A stretch of 64,000 nucleotides of DNA from UBA668 sp041918155 (GCA_041918155.1 JAYRWH010000041.1:12339-76338), one strand, 5' to 3'. Shown: positions 10,748 through 20,245, counted from the first letter of the stretch. Notes: generated from the letters alone by a model not told the origin. Translations and numbers: made by a program.

Positions 10748-11461
10748 ATGCCGATCCACATCCGCGCCGAAGCCGCTGACTACGCCGCCGCCGTGCTCGT
10801 GCCGGGCGACCCCCGCCGTGCCCGCTACATCGCCGAGACGTTCTTCGACCCCGGTGCCCGGCTGGTGAACGAGGAGCGCGGCGAGCTCGGTTTCACCGGC
10901 ACCTACCAGGGCAAGCCGATCAGCGTGCAGGCCGCGGGCATGGGCTGCGCCAGCGCCGCGATCTACTACAACGAGCTCATCCAGATGGGTGCCACCCGCC
11001 TCATCCGGGTGGGCACCGCCGGCGGCCTCGCCGAGGGCCTGCAGATGGCCGACACCGTCGTCGCGATCAGCGCGACCCCCGACGACCAGATCGTCAGCCA
11101 GCTCGTCGGCGGCGACGCGCACGCCCCCACCGCCACGTACTCACTCGTCGAGCGCGCCGTGCAGCTCGCGCGCGCGAAGGGCGCCCGCGTGCATGTCGGG
11201 CCGATCGTGTCGTCGGCGATCTTCTACGACCCGCGTGAGGGCATCATGCAGCGCTGGAAGGACCGCGGCCACCTGGCCGTGGAGATGGAAGCCGCCGTCC
11301 TCTACACGCTCGGCGCGATGCACAAGATCGAGACACTCTGTATCGCCACCATCAGCGACCTCATCGCCAGCGAGACCCAGGCCGAGCGGATCAGCGACGC
11401 CGAATTGAAGATCGGCGTCGACCGCATGATGGAAGTCGCCTGCGAGCTCGCCGTCGGCTGA
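10748..11461 (+). CDS. deoD: Purine nucleoside phosphorylase, DeoD type
   Basis: 237-aa cytoplasmic enzyme (EC 2.4.2.1) cleaving purine nucleosides with phosphate. Family features: HIRAE at the start, the phosphate-binding loop VPGDPRRARYIAETF, GMGCASAAIYYNELI, RVGTAGGL, and the nucleoside site EMEAAVLYTLG, followed by ISDLI with the catalytic Asp. Length matches the hexameric trimer-of-dimers class. It is a single gene, convergent with mdh. Confidence 0.93.
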   Translation: MPIHIRAEAADYAAAVLVPGDPRRARYIAETFFDPGARLVNEERGELGFTGTYQGKPISVQAAGMGCASAAIYYNELIQMGATRLIRVGTAGGLAEGLQMADTVVAISATPDDQIVSQLVGGDAHAPTATYSLVERAVQLARAKGARVHVGPIVSSAIFYDPREGIMQRWKDRGHLAVEMEAAVLYTLGAMHKIETLCIATISDLIASETQAERISDAELKIGVDRMMEVACELAVG

Positions 11462-11480
11462 GCCGAGAACGCGGGCTGGA

Positions 11481-12479
11481 TCAGATGAGGCCGAGGTCCT
11501 TCACGGCGTCGCGCTCTTCGGCGAGCTCGCCCGTGGAGGCGTCGATCTTGCCGCGGCTGAACTCGTTGATCTCGAGGCCCTGCACGATCGAGTACTTGCC
11601 GTCCTTGCACACGCACGGGAACGACGAGATGAGGCCCTCGGGCACGCCGTAGCTACCGTCGCTGACGATTGCCATGCTCACCCAATCGCCCGCGGGCGTG
11701 CCGAGCGACCACGAGCGGATGTGATCGACCGCGGCGTTCGCGGCCGAGGCGGCCGACGACGCGCCGCGGGCCTCGATGATCGCCGCACCACGCTTGGCGA
11801 CGGAGGGGATATAGGTGTCGGCGTACCAGGCCTGGTCGTTCACCAGCTCATGGGCGTTCAGCCGTTGGCCGTCCACCTGAACGGCGGCGTGGTAGAGGTC
11901 GGGAAACTGGGTGACGGAGTGGTTGCCCCAGATCGTCATGTTGGTGACGTCGTTGACGCTCTTGCCGACGCGCTGGGCGAGCTGGGTGACGGCACGGTTG
12001 TGGTCGAGGCGGGTCATCGCGGTGAACCGGCCGGGATCGAGGCCCTTCGCGTTCTGCTGGGCGATGAGCGCATTCGTGTTGGCCGGATTGCCGACCACGA
12101 GCACCTTGATGTCCTTCTTCGCGCTGCGGGCGAGGGCCTCGCCCTGCGGCTTGAAGATGCCACCGTTCGCGCTGAGCAGGTCGCTGCGCTCCATACCGGC
12201 CTTGCGCGGCATGGCACCCACGAGTAGGGCCACGTCGGCATCACCGAACGCGACATCGGCGTTGTCGGTGCACACCACGCCGGCGAGCAGGGGGAAGGCG
12301 CAGTCGTCGAGTTCCATCTTCACTCCGTTGAGAGCGCCGAGGGCGGGCGTGATCTCGAGCAGCTGGAGGATGACGGGGGTGTCAGGGCCGAGCATCGAGC
12401 CCGACGCGATACGGAACAGGAGGCTGTAGCCGATCTGGCCGGCTGCACCGGTGACGGCAACACGTACGGGAGAGTTCAT
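11481..12479 (-). CDS. mdh: Malate dehydrogenase
   Basis: 332-aa TCA-cycle enzyme (EC 1.1.1.37) of the NAD(P)-dependent type 2 family. The NAD-binding motif is VTGAAGQIGYSLLFRI at the N terminus. GAMPRKAGMERSDLL carries the substrate arginines, VVGNPANTN follows, and the catalytic pair is in TRLDHNRA and IWGNHSVTQFPD. Start is ATG 12479, with TACGCT (12488-12493) 8 nt in front; a longer frame upstream lacks family similarity. Confidence 0.95.
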   Translation of the reverse strand: MNSPVRVAVTGAAGQIGYSLLFRIASGSMLGPDTPVILQLLEITPALGALNGVKMELDDCAFPLLAGVVCTDNADVAFGDADVALLVGAMPRKAGMERSDLLSANGGIFKPQGEALARSAKKDIKVLVVGNPANTNALIAQQNAKGLDPGRFTAMTRLDHNRAVTQLAQRVGKSVNDVTNMTIWGNHSVTQFPDLYHAAVQVDGQRLNAHELVNDQAWYADTYIPSVAKRGAAIIEARGASSAASAANAAVDHIRSWSLGTPAGDWVSMAIVSDGSYGVPEGLISSFPCVCKDGKYSIVQGLEINEFSRGKIDASTGELAEERDAVKDLGLI

Positions 12480-12487
12480 AGATGTGC

Positions 12488-12493
12488 AGCGTA
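12488..12493 (-). promoter_or_regulatory. -10 box TACGCT for mdh
   Basis: TACGCT on the minus strand ends 8 nt before the mdh ATG, consistent with a leaderless or nearly leaderless transcript. Confidence 0.5.
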
Positions 12494-12537
12494 CGACGCG
12501 AACGGCCTCGTCAGGAAGCCCGTGCACCGACAGAGAC

Positions 12538-14502
12538 CTACGTGATCGTCGGCAGGTCCAGCGCAGCGAGGATCACGTTCGTGTAGTACACCTTCGCCGT
12601 CTCGCCGTTGCACGTCAGGTGCATTCCGTCGGAGCACAGGGCGGTGCCACCCGCAGCCGCGTCCCAGTCGATGATCTTCACGGCCGGATAGGTCTGCGGG
12701 ATCGCCTTGATGAGTGTGTTGTTGTCCTCGATCCAGGCGGCGTCGCCGTGAATCGTCATGAACCACACCGTGCCCGCACCCTCGGGCACTTCTTTCATGA
12801 TCGCGTCGATGGCCGGCTGGGTCATCGGCGCGTTGTGGCCGACCTGGATGATGATCTGGGTGCCGGCGCCGATGTAGCCCTGATCGCGGTACTTCTTGAC
12901 CGCGTTCTTCGCACCCTCGGGCCCGCGGCCCTCCTTGGCGAATGTGCGGACGCCGCTGCCCTCGAGGTACACGAAGGCACCCTCCATCACGGACTCACCG
13001 ATGGCCACGTACTCCTTCGCGGACACGGTGGTCGGAGTAGCCGTCGCGGTGGTGACGCCGGTGCCGGTGCCCGTTGTGCCGGTACCCGTTGTGTCGGTGC
13101 TGGTGGGATCGGTGCTGTCGGTGGGGCCGGTGCTGTCGGTGGGGTCGGAACCGTCCTCGTGCACCAACGAGCAACGCACATCGCCCACACAGTGCGGGTC
13201 GGCGCTGGCCAGGCTGTATGTGGCGACACCGAGGAGGGCCACGACGCTGACCGACGCCATCACGTGAGCTCCGCTGGCGGTGACGAGTTTGCGCACGCTT
13301 CCGAGACGGCCGGCGCGGATCGGCGTCTCGATGAAGCGGTAGCTCAGCTCGGTGACGGGCAAGGCGATCGCCATCGCGACACCGATCTGTACCGGCGTCA
13401 TCTCGATACTGGCCTGCTTGCGGATGAACTGATAGATCGGCCAGTGGTACAGGTACAAGCCATAGCTGCGCGTACCGATCCAGAGCAGCACCCTGTTGCC
13501 CAGCAGCTTGCCGCTGGAACCCAACTGGTGGGTGACGCCGGCGATCATCATCAGGCTGGCGATGCCCACGACGAAGAAGCCGCCACGGAACAGCCATGGG
13601 TTGTAGACCGAGCCGCCCTTCTCGGTGAGGTACATCGTGCCCATGAGCGCGAGCACGATCACGAGGCCGATCGCGGCGACCGCATCGACGACCTTGGCCT
13701 TGTGCCGCAACGGACCGCGCAGGATCGCCATCGGCCGCCACAACATGGCGAAACCGGCGCCGAGCATCAGCCCACCGGCGCGGCTGAACGTGCCGAGGTA
13801 GAGCGAGTCATTGATGTTGATGTAGCGGTCGCCGACGCTCCAGCAGCCCCGGTGGAACTCGGCGTTGCACGCGGTGGCGACCGGGCCGTTGACGAACAGA
13901 ACCGCCGTGATGGCCGTGATCGCGATGGCGACGCCGAACAGCTTGAGGCCCACCGCGGGCAGCCGATTGCGCGCCCGGCGCAGCACCACCGTCATCACCA
14001 ACGGCCAGATCAGGTAGAACTGCTCCTCCACCGCCAGCGACCACAGGTGGCGCAGCGGCACGAACGCCTCGCTGCTCGCGTAGCCCTGGCCGACGACGAT
14101 CTGGTACCAGTTGCTGACGTAGAAGATGCCGCCGAGGAAGTCGCCCCGGGTCTCTTCACGGGTGACGCTGTAGAACACCGCGATGTAGACCGCGGCGATC
14201 ATCAGCGTGAGGTAGAGCGCGGGTAGCAGGCGCCGGAAGCGGCGGGTCCAGAACTGGCGTAGGTCGATGCGCTTGGTGCGCTCATACTCGCCGATGAGCA
14301 GGAGCGTGATGAGGTAGCCGGAGATGACGAAGAACACCTCGACACCCAGGTAGCCGCCGGGCAACCAGGAGTGGTGCGCGTGGTAGATCATCACGCCGAT
14401 GACGGCGATCGCCCTCAGCCCGTCGAGCCCCGGCAGGTACGGAACGCGGCTGATACCCGCTGACGGGGTTCCCTGCGAAGGCGTGGTGGGGCGGGCCGGC
14501 AT
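12538..14502 (-). CDS. Acyltransferase 3 / SGNH membrane O-acetyltransferase (OafA-like)
   Basis: 654-aa envelope protein. Residues about 20-420 form the acyltransferase-3 domain with some ten membrane helices and family motifs LPGLDGLRAIAV, YHAHHSWLPGGYLGVEVFFVISGYLI and FWTRRFRRLLPALY; the RHLWSLAVEEQFYLIWP block is also present. A Thr/Asp/Pro/Ser linker (about 450-490) leads to an extracytoplasmic SGNH-like domain whose block I reads GESVM rather than the usual GDS, with DGMHLT near the end. It probably O-acetylates a cell-wall or surface polysaccharide. The acceptor is unknown. Confidence 0.9.
   Translation of the reverse strand: MPARPTTPSQGTPSAGISRVPYLPGLDGLRAIAVIGVMIYHAHHSWLPGGYLGVEVFFVISGYLITLLLIGEYERTKRIDLRQFWTRRFRRLLPALYLTLMIAAVYIAVFYSVTREETRGDFLGGIFYVSNWYQIVVGQGYASSEAFVPLRHLWSLAVEEQFYLIWPLVMTVVLRRARNRLPAVGLKLFGVAIAITAITAVLFVNGPVATACNAEFHRGCWSVGDRYININDSLYLGTFSRAGGLMLGAGFAMLWRPMAILRGPLRHKAKVVDAVAAIGLVIVLALMGTMYLTEKGGSVYNPWLFRGGFFVVGIASLMMIAGVTHQLGSSGKLLGNRVLLWIGTRSYGLYLYHWPIYQFIRKQASIEMTPVQIGVAMAIALPVTELSYRFIETPIRAGRLGSVRKLVTASGAHVMASVSVVALLGVATYSLASADPHCVGDVRCSLVHEDGSDPTDSTGPTDSTDPTSTDTTGTGTTGTGTGVTTATATPTTVSAKEYVAIGESVMEGAFVYLEGSGVRTFAKEGRGPEGAKNAVKKYRDQGYIGAGTQIIIQVGHNAPMTQPAIDAIMKEVPEGAGTVWFMTIHGDAAWIEDNNTLIKAIPQTYPAVKIIDWDAAAGGTALCSDGMHLTCNGETAKVYYTNVILAALDLPTIT
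13060..13149 (-). repeat. Low-complexity linker repeats in the acyltransferase gene
   Basis: Short imperfect repeats encode a Thr/Gly and Asp-Pro-Thr-Asp-Ser linker (for example DPTDSTGPTDSTDPT), joining the membrane and SGNH domains. Confidence 0.6.
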
Positions 14503-14509
14503 TGGACGA

Positions 14510-14515
14510 ACAGTA
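14510..14515 (-). promoter_or_regulatory. -10 box TACTGT for the acyltransferase gene
   Basis: Minus-strand TACTGT ends 7 nt before ATG 14502. Confidence 0.45.
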
Positions 14516-14588
14516 TGGTGCGGCAGCCCTTGATTTGCGAGGCGCTCCGGGCGTCGGCCCGGGCTCGGGGCTCAGCCCGAAGCTGGGC

Positions 14589-16004
14589 TCAGAGCAGCAG
14601 CGCCTTCACCTCGGTGAACTCCTCGAGACCGAACGTGCCCGCTTCGCGACCGAGGCCGCTCTGCTTGTAGCCACCGAACGGAGCCGTCACGTTGAACGGC
14701 CCGCCGTTGACCTCGACCTGGCCGGCGCGGATGCGGCGGGCCACGGCTTTGGCGTGGTCGGCCTCGCCCCACACACCGCCGGCGAGGCCGTAGATCGAGT
14801 CGTTGGCGATCTCGACCGCTTCCTCCTCGTTGTCGTACGGGATGATCGACAGCACCGGGCCGAAGATCTCCTCGCGGGCGATCGTCATGTCGCGGGTGAC
14901 CTCGGAGAACACCGTCGGGGCGACGAAGTAGCCCGTGGCGAGGCCATCGGGGGCCTCGGAGCCCCCGTGGATCAGCTTGGCGCCTTCCTCGACGCCCTTG
15001 TTGATGAAGCCACGAACACGGTCGCGCTGGGCGGCGGACACGAGCGGCCCGATGCGCGATGCGCTCGCGAACGGGTTGCCGGGCGTGAACGCCGCGGCCG
15101 TGGCGGCGGCGATGCCCTCCACCTCGGCAAGGCGGTCGCGAGGCACGAGCATGCGGGTGAGCGCGGTGCACGTTTGGCCCGAGTTGAGGAAGCACTTGCC
15201 CACGCCGTCGGCGACGGCCTTGGCGAAGTCGGCGTCCGGCAGGATCACGTTCGCGCTCTTACCACCGAGTTCGAGGGCAACCTTCTTCACCGTCTGGCTG
15301 GCGACCTCGGCGACGCGCTTGCCGGCGCGGGTGCTACCGGTGAAGCTCACCATGTCGACATCGGGGTGGGCGGCGATGGCCTCGCCCACCACCGGGCCGG
15401 CGCCGGTGACGAGGTTGAACACGCCCGCAGGCACGCCCGCTTCGTGCATCACCTCCGCGAGGATGAACGCATTGATCGGCGCGACTTCGCTCGGCTTGAC
15501 GACGACGGTGTTACCGGCGGCGAGCGCCGGCGCAACCTTCAGCGCGATCTGGTGCAGCGGGTAGTTCCAAGGGGTGATGCAGCCAACCACACCGATCGCC
15601 TCGCGGACGATGAGCGCGTTGCCCTCCTGCTTTTCGAACTCGTAGGTGCCGAGCAGTTGCGCGGCGATGGCGAAGTTCGCCTTCGGCAGGCCGACCTGGA
15701 TGAGGTTGCTGAGGATGAGCGGCATGCCGACTTCGCGGGCGATCGTCTGCGCGAGTTCCTCGGTGCGCGCTTCGAGGCCGGCGTGAACCTTCATCAGGAT
15801 CGCGGCGCGCTCTTCCTTCGGCGTCGCGCTCCACGCGGGGAACGCGGCGCGGGCGGCAGCGACCGCCTTGTCGACGTCGGCGGCGGTGCCCTCGGGGATC
15901 GTCGCGATGACCTCCTCGGTGGCCGAGTCGGTGACCGACAGGGTGCCGGTGCCCGTGGAGGCGACCCACCGGCCGTTGATATAGATGTTCTCGTACGCGC
16001 GCAT
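14589..16004 (-). CDS. NAD(P)-dependent aldehyde dehydrogenase
   Basis: 471-aa enzyme oxidising an aldehyde to its acid. TPWNYPLHQIALKVAPALAAG is the oxyanion/NAD region. The catalytic Glu is in KKVALELGGKSANVIL and the catalytic Cys in NSGQTCTALTRML; EEIFGPVLSIIPYD is near the C terminus. ATG 16004 is preferred over an upstream start because TAGCGT (16012-16017) lies 7 nt before it. The substrate is not evident, as no catabolic neighbours are linked. Confidence 0.93.
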   Translation of the reverse strand: MRAYENIYINGRWVASTGTGTLSVTDSATEEVIATIPEGTAADVDKAVAAARAAFPAWSATPKEERAAILMKVHAGLEARTEELAQTIAREVGMPLILSNLIQVGLPKANFAIAAQLLGTYEFEKQEGNALIVREAIGVVGCITPWNYPLHQIALKVAPALAAGNTVVVKPSEVAPINAFILAEVMHEAGVPAGVFNLVTGAGPVVGEAIAAHPDVDMVSFTGSTRAGKRVAEVASQTVKKVALELGGKSANVILPDADFAKAVADGVGKCFLNSGQTCTALTRMLVPRDRLAEVEGIAAATAAAFTPGNPFASASRIGPLVSAAQRDRVRGFINKGVEEGAKLIHGGSEAPDGLATGYFVAPTVFSEVTRDMTIAREEIFGPVLSIIPYDNEEEAVEIANDSIYGLAGGVWGEADHAKAVARRIRAGQVEVNGGPFNVTAPFGGYKQSGLGREAGTFGLEEFTEVKALLL

Positions 16005-16011
16005 GGCGGAC

Positions 16012-16017
16012 ACGCTA
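16012..16017 (-). promoter_or_regulatory. -10 box TAGCGT for the aldehyde dehydrogenase gene
   Basis: Minus-strand TAGCGT ends 7 nt before ATG 16004. Confidence 0.5.
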
Positions 16018-16088
16018 CGCAACCCGCTCCGTCCCGCTCTCAGCGGACGGTCTCAGGTGCAACCGTCCAGAACTTCGGCGGGAATCGG

Positions 16089-16119
16089 TTGACTCTGACA
16101 CCGTGCGAGGGTTCAGCAT
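16089..16119 (+). promoter_or_regulatory. Possible MerR-type promoter with long spacer
   Basis: TTGACT (16089-16094) is followed after 19 bases by CAGCAT, just before the MerR gene. A 19-bp spacer is typical of promoters that MerR proteins untwist, so autoregulation is plausible. The -10 match is weak. Confidence 0.3.
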
Positions 16120-16128
16120 CGAGGGGTC

Positions 16129-16992
16129 ATGTTCAGTATTGGAGAGTTCGCTCGTCTCGGTTCGGTGTCCGTGCGGATGTTGCGTCACTACGACGCCATC
16201 GGCCTGTTGCCGCCAGCGGAGATCGATGAAGCATCGGGGTATCGGCGCTACTCGGCGCTGCAGCTGCCGAGGTTGCATCGCGTCGTCGCGCTGAAGGAGC
16301 TCGGCTTCTCACTCGACGAGGTCGCTTCCATGTTGGGCGCCCTCACGCCCGTTGAGCTTCGTGAGCTGCTCGAGAAGCGGCGCAGAGAGCTGCAAGCGGA
16401 GCTTCAACAACGCTCACGACAGATCGCCGAAGTCGATGGACGTCTCCGACTCATCGAGAAAGAAGGCGTCATGCCCGACTACGAGGTCAAGATCGAATCG
16501 CTCCCGCGCATCAGATTCGCAGCGATCGCGCTGCCCGCGCCAGGGTTCGGCGCCGACATGATGACGGAGGCCGTGCTGTCGGCACTGCTGTCGCTCGAGG
16601 GTCTGCTCCATGCCGCCGGCATCGAAGCTCAGAGTCCGGTCTTCCAGGTCCACGACGGTGATCCCGACGCGGGCACACTGATGACGTACGTCGGTATCGC
16701 CGTCGATGACGATGTTTCAGAGGTGCCCGAGCCGGCCCAGTTGTACGAGCTGCCGAGGGTCGAGCATGCGGCCGTGGTGACCCGCGTCGTTCCGTACCTC
16801 ACCAACTACAACGACATATACGGCGAACTCGCCACCTGGTTCGAGCCACGGGGCTACAGCCATGCCGGGGCCGGCCGCGACCACTATGTCGACCTGTCCG
16901 ACCTGGCCAACGCTGTGATGCGAACAGAATGGCCGCTGCAGCAGACCGGCGAGGTCCCGCCGGATACCACACCGACGCGCTGGACCGCCTGA
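16129..16992 (+). CDS. MerR family regulator with GyrI-like ligand domain
   Basis: 287-aa transcription activator. The MerR helix-turn-helix and wing occupy about 1-70 (FSIGEFARLGSVSVRMLRHY, then SGYRRYSALQLPRLHRV). The dimerisation coiled coil is about 72-115 (LREL-LEKRRRELQAELQQRSRQIAEV). The C-terminal GyrI/BmrR-like effector domain is about 125-280 and probably binds a hydrophobic or cationic drug. ATG 16129 has GAGGGG just upstream. No obvious efflux target gene adjoins; the aldehyde dehydrogenase gene is divergent. Confidence 0.9.
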   Translation: MFSIGEFARLGSVSVRMLRHYDAIGLLPPAEIDEASGYRRYSALQLPRLHRVVALKELGFSLDEVASMLGALTPVELRELLEKRRRELQAELQQRSRQIAEVDGRLRLIEKEGVMPDYEVKIESLPRIRFAAIALPAPGFGADMMTEAVLSALLSLEGLLHAAGIEAQSPVFQVHDGDPDAGTLMTYVGIAVDDDVSEVPEPAQLYELPRVEHAAVVTRVVPYLTNYNDIYGELATWFEPRGYSHAGAGRDHYVDLSDLANAVMRTEWPLQQTGEVPPDTTPTRWTA

Positions 16993-17074
16993 CGTCAGCA
17001 CGTCAGGCCGTTGCCCGAAGTTGGCGTTCAAGTGGCCCCACAGCCCGCCTCAACGCCAACTCTGCCGAAGAGGG

Positions 17075-17932
17075 TCAGCGCAGCTTGAGGTTGGCGAAGA
17101 TCTGGCGGGCGGCCCAGGCGCGGTTGAGCGTGTAGATGTGCAGGCCTGGCGCACCGGCTTCCAGCAGCCGCGCCGACAGCTCGGTGGCGAGGTCGACACC
17201 GATGCGCTCGGCCTCGTCGAGGTCGTCACCGGCCTTGGAGATGGCCTGCACCACCCAGTCGGGCACTTCCGCACCGCTCATGTGGGCCATGCGCGTCACC
17301 TGGGCGATGTTGCTGATCGGCATGATGCCCGGCACGACCGGCTTGTCCGCGCCGAGCGCGGCCAACTCGTCGACCATGCGCAGGTAGTGGTCGATGTCGA
17401 AGAAGAACTGCGTGATCGCGAAGTCGGCCAGCTGCAGCTTGGCCGCCAGGTGACGCCGATCGGAGTCGCGGTCGGGCGAGCGCGGGTGCAGCTCCGGGTG
17501 GGCGGCGACGCCGATGGAGAAGCCGCCGAACTCGCGCACGTCCTCCACCAGTTCACTGGAGTACTGGTAGTCGCTGGGTGCCTGCTCGGCCCCGTGGGCA
17601 GGCGGGTCACCGCCGAGGGCGAGGATGTTCTCGACGTTCTCGGCCTTGTACGTCATCAGGATCTCGCGGATGTCGTCGCGGCTGTGGCCCTGACAGGTGA
17701 GATGCGACATCGGGGTGATCGGGGTCTGGCGGCGCACCCAGCTGACGAGGTCGGCCGTCTTCGTGCGCGTACCGCCGCCGGCGCCGTAGGTGACGCTGAC
17801 GAAGTCGGGCTGCAGGGCTTCGAGCTCGCCGATCGTGCGGCCGAGGCTCAGCCAGCCGGCTTCGTGCTTGGGCGGGAAGAACTCGAGCGAATACGTGCGC
17901 CCGGCGGCGAGGAGGTCGGAGATGCGTGCCAC
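17075..17932 (-). CDS. metF: Methylenetetrahydrofolate reductase
   Basis: 285-aa FAD enzyme making 5-methyl-THF for methionine synthesis (EC 1.5.1.20). Family motifs: YSLEFFPPKHEAG with the catalytic Glu, FVSVTYGAGGGTR, HLTCQGHSRDDI, ENILALGGDPP and FFFDIDHYLRMVDEL. The last third (VVPGIMPISNIAQV, LHIYTLNRA) is complete. GTG 17932 is preferred to an upstream TTG because similarity starts at RISDLLAAG. PurH lies upstream on the same strand after 81 bases. Confidence 0.94.
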   Translation of the reverse strand: MARISDLLAAGRTYSLEFFPPKHEAGWLSLGRTIGELEALQPDFVSVTYGAGGGTRTKTADLVSWVRRQTPITPMSHLTCQGHSRDDIREILMTYKAENVENILALGGDPPAHGAEQAPSDYQYSSELVEDVREFGGFSIGVAAHPELHPRSPDRDSDRRHLAAKLQLADFAITQFFFDIDHYLRMVDELAALGADKPVVPGIMPISNIAQVTRMAHMSGAEVPDWVVQAISKAGDDLDEAERIGVDLATELSARLLEAGAPGLHIYTLNRAWAARQIFANLKLR

Positions 17933-18013
17933 GGTCCTACAAGGATGGCGCGGACAGCCCGCCAATGCATGCCACGCTGTACGAAATCCACAGCGCGGCC
18001 CGATGACGCCCGG

Positions 18014-19519
18014 TCAGTGACGGAAGTGGCGCTCGCCGGTGAACACCATGGCGATGCCGTGCTCGTCGGCGGCGGCGATCGACTCGGCATCGCGCATGCT
18101 GCCGCCGGGCTGGATGATCGCGACGATACCCGCCTCGGCGGCGACCTCGAGGGTGTCGCGGAACGGGAAGAAGGCATCGCTCGCACACACACCGCCGGCG
18201 GCGCGGCCCGCGGCCCGTGTCGCCGCGATCCGGGCGCTGTCCACCCGGTTCTGCTGGCCGGCGCCGATGCCGAAGGCCTGGCCGTCCTTGGCGAACAAGA
18301 TCGCGTTGCTGCTCACCACCGAGCACACTTGCCAGGCGAACTCGAGATCGGCCCACTGCTCGGGCGTGGGCTCGGCCGCGGTGACGACCTGCCAGCCCGA
18401 ACGGTCGGGGCTGACTGTGTCGACCTGCTGCACGAGCAGGCCACCGTCGATCGAGCGGATGTCGAGCGCCGCCGGCGCCGGCGCGCTCGCCGACAGCACG
18501 CGCAGGTTCGCCTTCTTGGCGAACACCGCGAGCGCCTCGGGCGCGTACGAGGGGGCAACCACGACTTCGGTGAACACCGGTGCGAGCGCCTCGGCCAACG
18601 CCCCGGTGCACGGCCGGTTGAGGGCGACGATGCCACCGAACGCGGACACCGGGTCGCACGAGTTGGCCGCCACGTACGCCTGCTCGATCGCATCGGCAAC
18701 GGCCACGCCGCAAGGGTTGGCGTGCTTGACGATCACACAGGAGGGCCGGCCGAAGCGTTGGACGAGCTTCCATGCCGCTTCGGCGTCGTACAGGTTGAGG
18801 TAGCTGAGCTCCTTGCCCTGGTGCTGCACGGCCGAGTCCCACCAACTCGACGCGCCGGCGAAGCGATAACGGGCGCCCTGCTGGTGCGGGTTCTCGCCGT
18901 AGCGCAGCGTCTGGGCTCGGGCGAGCGACAGGTGCAGGCCGATCGGCAGTTCGTCGGTGGAGTCGGGCGATGGGGCGTCGAACCAGTTCGCAATGGCCGC
19001 GTCGTAGGCCGCGATCGTGGCGAACGCGTCGCGGGCCAGGCGCCGGCGGGTGCCAGGCGACAGCGCCCCGCCGATGGTGATCTCCTCCAGCACGAGCGCG
19101 TAGTCCACCGGGTTCACCACGACCCCGACGTGCGCGTGGTTCTTCGCCGCGGCGCGCACCATCGCCGGGCCGCCGATGTCGATCAGCTCGATGCTCGGGT
19201 TGCTGGTGAACGGGTACAGGTTGACCACGACGAGATCGATTGCCTCGATGCCGTAGGCGACCATGTCGGCCTGGTGCTCGGGCTTGGTGGGGTCGGCGAG
19301 CAGTCCGCCGTGCACCTTCGGGTGCAGTGTCACCACCCGGTGATCGAGGATCGCGGGCAGGCCGGTGAGATCAGCGAGGTCGGTGACGTCGATGCCGGCC
19401 TCGGCGATCGCCTTCGCCGTGCCGCCGGAGCTGACGATGCGCCACCCGGCCAGCTGCAACCCGCGGGCGAGATCGACGATCCCGGTCTTGTCGTACACGG
19501 AGAGCAGGGCGATCGGCAT
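18014..19519 (-). CDS. purH: Bifunctional AICAR transformylase / IMP cyclohydrolase
   Basis: 501-aa enzyme for the last two steps of IMP synthesis. The N-terminal MGS-like cyclohydrolase domain (about 1-190) starts ALLSVYDKTGIVDLARGL and includes SSGGTAKAIAEAG. The transformylase domain has the KHANPCGVAVAD motif with the catalytic Lys-His, and DAFFPFRD near the end. ATG 19519 follows a TACATT box (19526-19531) by 6 nt. A nearly complete antisense frame exists opposite it but has no recognisable protein. Confidence 0.95.
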   Translation of the reverse strand: MPIALLSVYDKTGIVDLARGLQLAGWRIVSSGGTAKAIAEAGIDVTDLADLTGLPAILDHRVVTLHPKVHGGLLADPTKPEHQADMVAYGIEAIDLVVVNLYPFTSNPSIELIDIGGPAMVRAAAKNHAHVGVVVNPVDYALVLEEITIGGALSPGTRRRLARDAFATIAAYDAAIANWFDAPSPDSTDELPIGLHLSLARAQTLRYGENPHQQGARYRFAGASSWWDSAVQHQGKELSYLNLYDAEAAWKLVQRFGRPSCVIVKHANPCGVAVADAIEQAYVAANSCDPVSAFGGIVALNRPCTGALAEALAPVFTEVVVAPSYAPEALAVFAKKANLRVLSASAPAPAALDIRSIDGGLLVQQVDTVSPDRSGWQVVTAAEPTPEQWADLEFAWQVCSVVSSNAILFAKDGQAFGIGAGQQNRVDSARIAATRAAGRAAGGVCASDAFFPFRDTLEVAAEAGIVAIIQPGGSMRDAESIAAADEHGIAMVFTGERHFRH

Positions 19520-19525
19520 GCACCG

Positions 19526-19531
19526 AATGTA
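19526..19531 (-). promoter_or_regulatory. -10 box TACATT for purH
   Basis: Minus-strand TACATT ends 6 nt before ATG 19519. Confidence 0.5.
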
Positions 19532-19620
19532 GGGGACCGCGGGCAGTGATCGCTCGTGGGTTAACAAGGTGTACGTTTCGCGTTGGAGCACTTACGCGTC
19601 CCTGCTCCAGGAGGTATCCC

Positions 19621-20151
19621 ATGGGCAAGAAGATCTCCGTCGCCAACCTGGTGGCGACCGCCGGCGGCATCGTGTGCGTGCTGTTCTCGTTCTTCGGCTT
19701 TTATGACTTCGGTGGCGACAGCCGTTCGGCATGGAGCACCGACATCGGCGCGTTCGTCACCACGATCCCCGCCATCCTCGCCATCGTGTTGGTGGCCTGG
19801 TCGCTGTGCGAGCTGTTCGGCGTGAAGCTGCCCGCCGACGTGCTGACGTTCAGCAGCAACCAGTTGAAGGCAACCTGGGGCATCTCCGCCCTCGGCATCA
19901 TGATCGCTCACCTCACCCCCGACTTCCCGTGGGACAAGGGCATCGGCTTCTGGTTCATGCTCATCGGATCGGCCGCGATGGCCGCCGGATCGGTGATGGC
20001 CTTGCTCGGCAAGGGAACCGATCTCATCAGCCTGGGTGGCGGCCCCAAGCCCGCCGCAGCGCCCATGCCGCAGCAGCCGTACGGCATGGCCCCGCCGCCC
20101 CCGCCGCCGGGCATGGTGCCGCCTCCTCCTCCTCCGCCGCCGGCCGGCTGA
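19621..20151 (+). CDS. Four-helix membrane protein with poly-proline tail (copy 1)
   Basis: 176-aa membrane protein, function unknown. Four hydrophobic segments (about 8-25, 45-65, 83-98, 108-128) are followed by a cytoplasmic tail made of Pro, Met, Gly and Ala with runs of 6-8 prolines (APPPPPPGMVPPPPPPPPAG). A strong AGGAGG lies 6 nt before the ATG, unlike most starts here. The neighbouring downstream gene has the same architecture. Runs of this kind stall ribosomes and need EF-P (family knowledge). They may act as docking ligands for SH3-like or other proline-binding domains (inference). Confidence 0.8.
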   Translation: MGKKISVANLVATAGGIVCVLFSFFGFYDFGGDSRSAWSTDIGAFVTTIPAILAIVLVAWSLCELFGVKLPADVLTFSSNQLKATWGISALGIMIAHLTPDFPWDKGIGFWFMLIGSAAMAAGSVMALLGKGTDLISLGGGPKPAAAPMPQQPYGMAPPPPPPGMVPPPPPPPPAG

Positions 20152-20245
20152 CCAGCGGTGGTCCATATGCGCGGACCCCATCCGGAGAGGGTGTACGGTT
20201 CGCTCCGCTGGATCAGATTCCGACAAACCATCCGGGAGGCATTCC

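Noticed and set aside
12451..14226. A 591-codon open frame on the plus strand opposite the acyltransferase gene
   Set aside because: Its product is His/Asp/Arg/Gly-rich without any domain, the usual mirror of a GC-rich coding strand. The minus-strand gene has clear motifs.
17021..19549. An 842-codon open frame opposite metF and purH
   Set aside because: It spans two well-defined enzymes on the other strand and has no recognisable fold.
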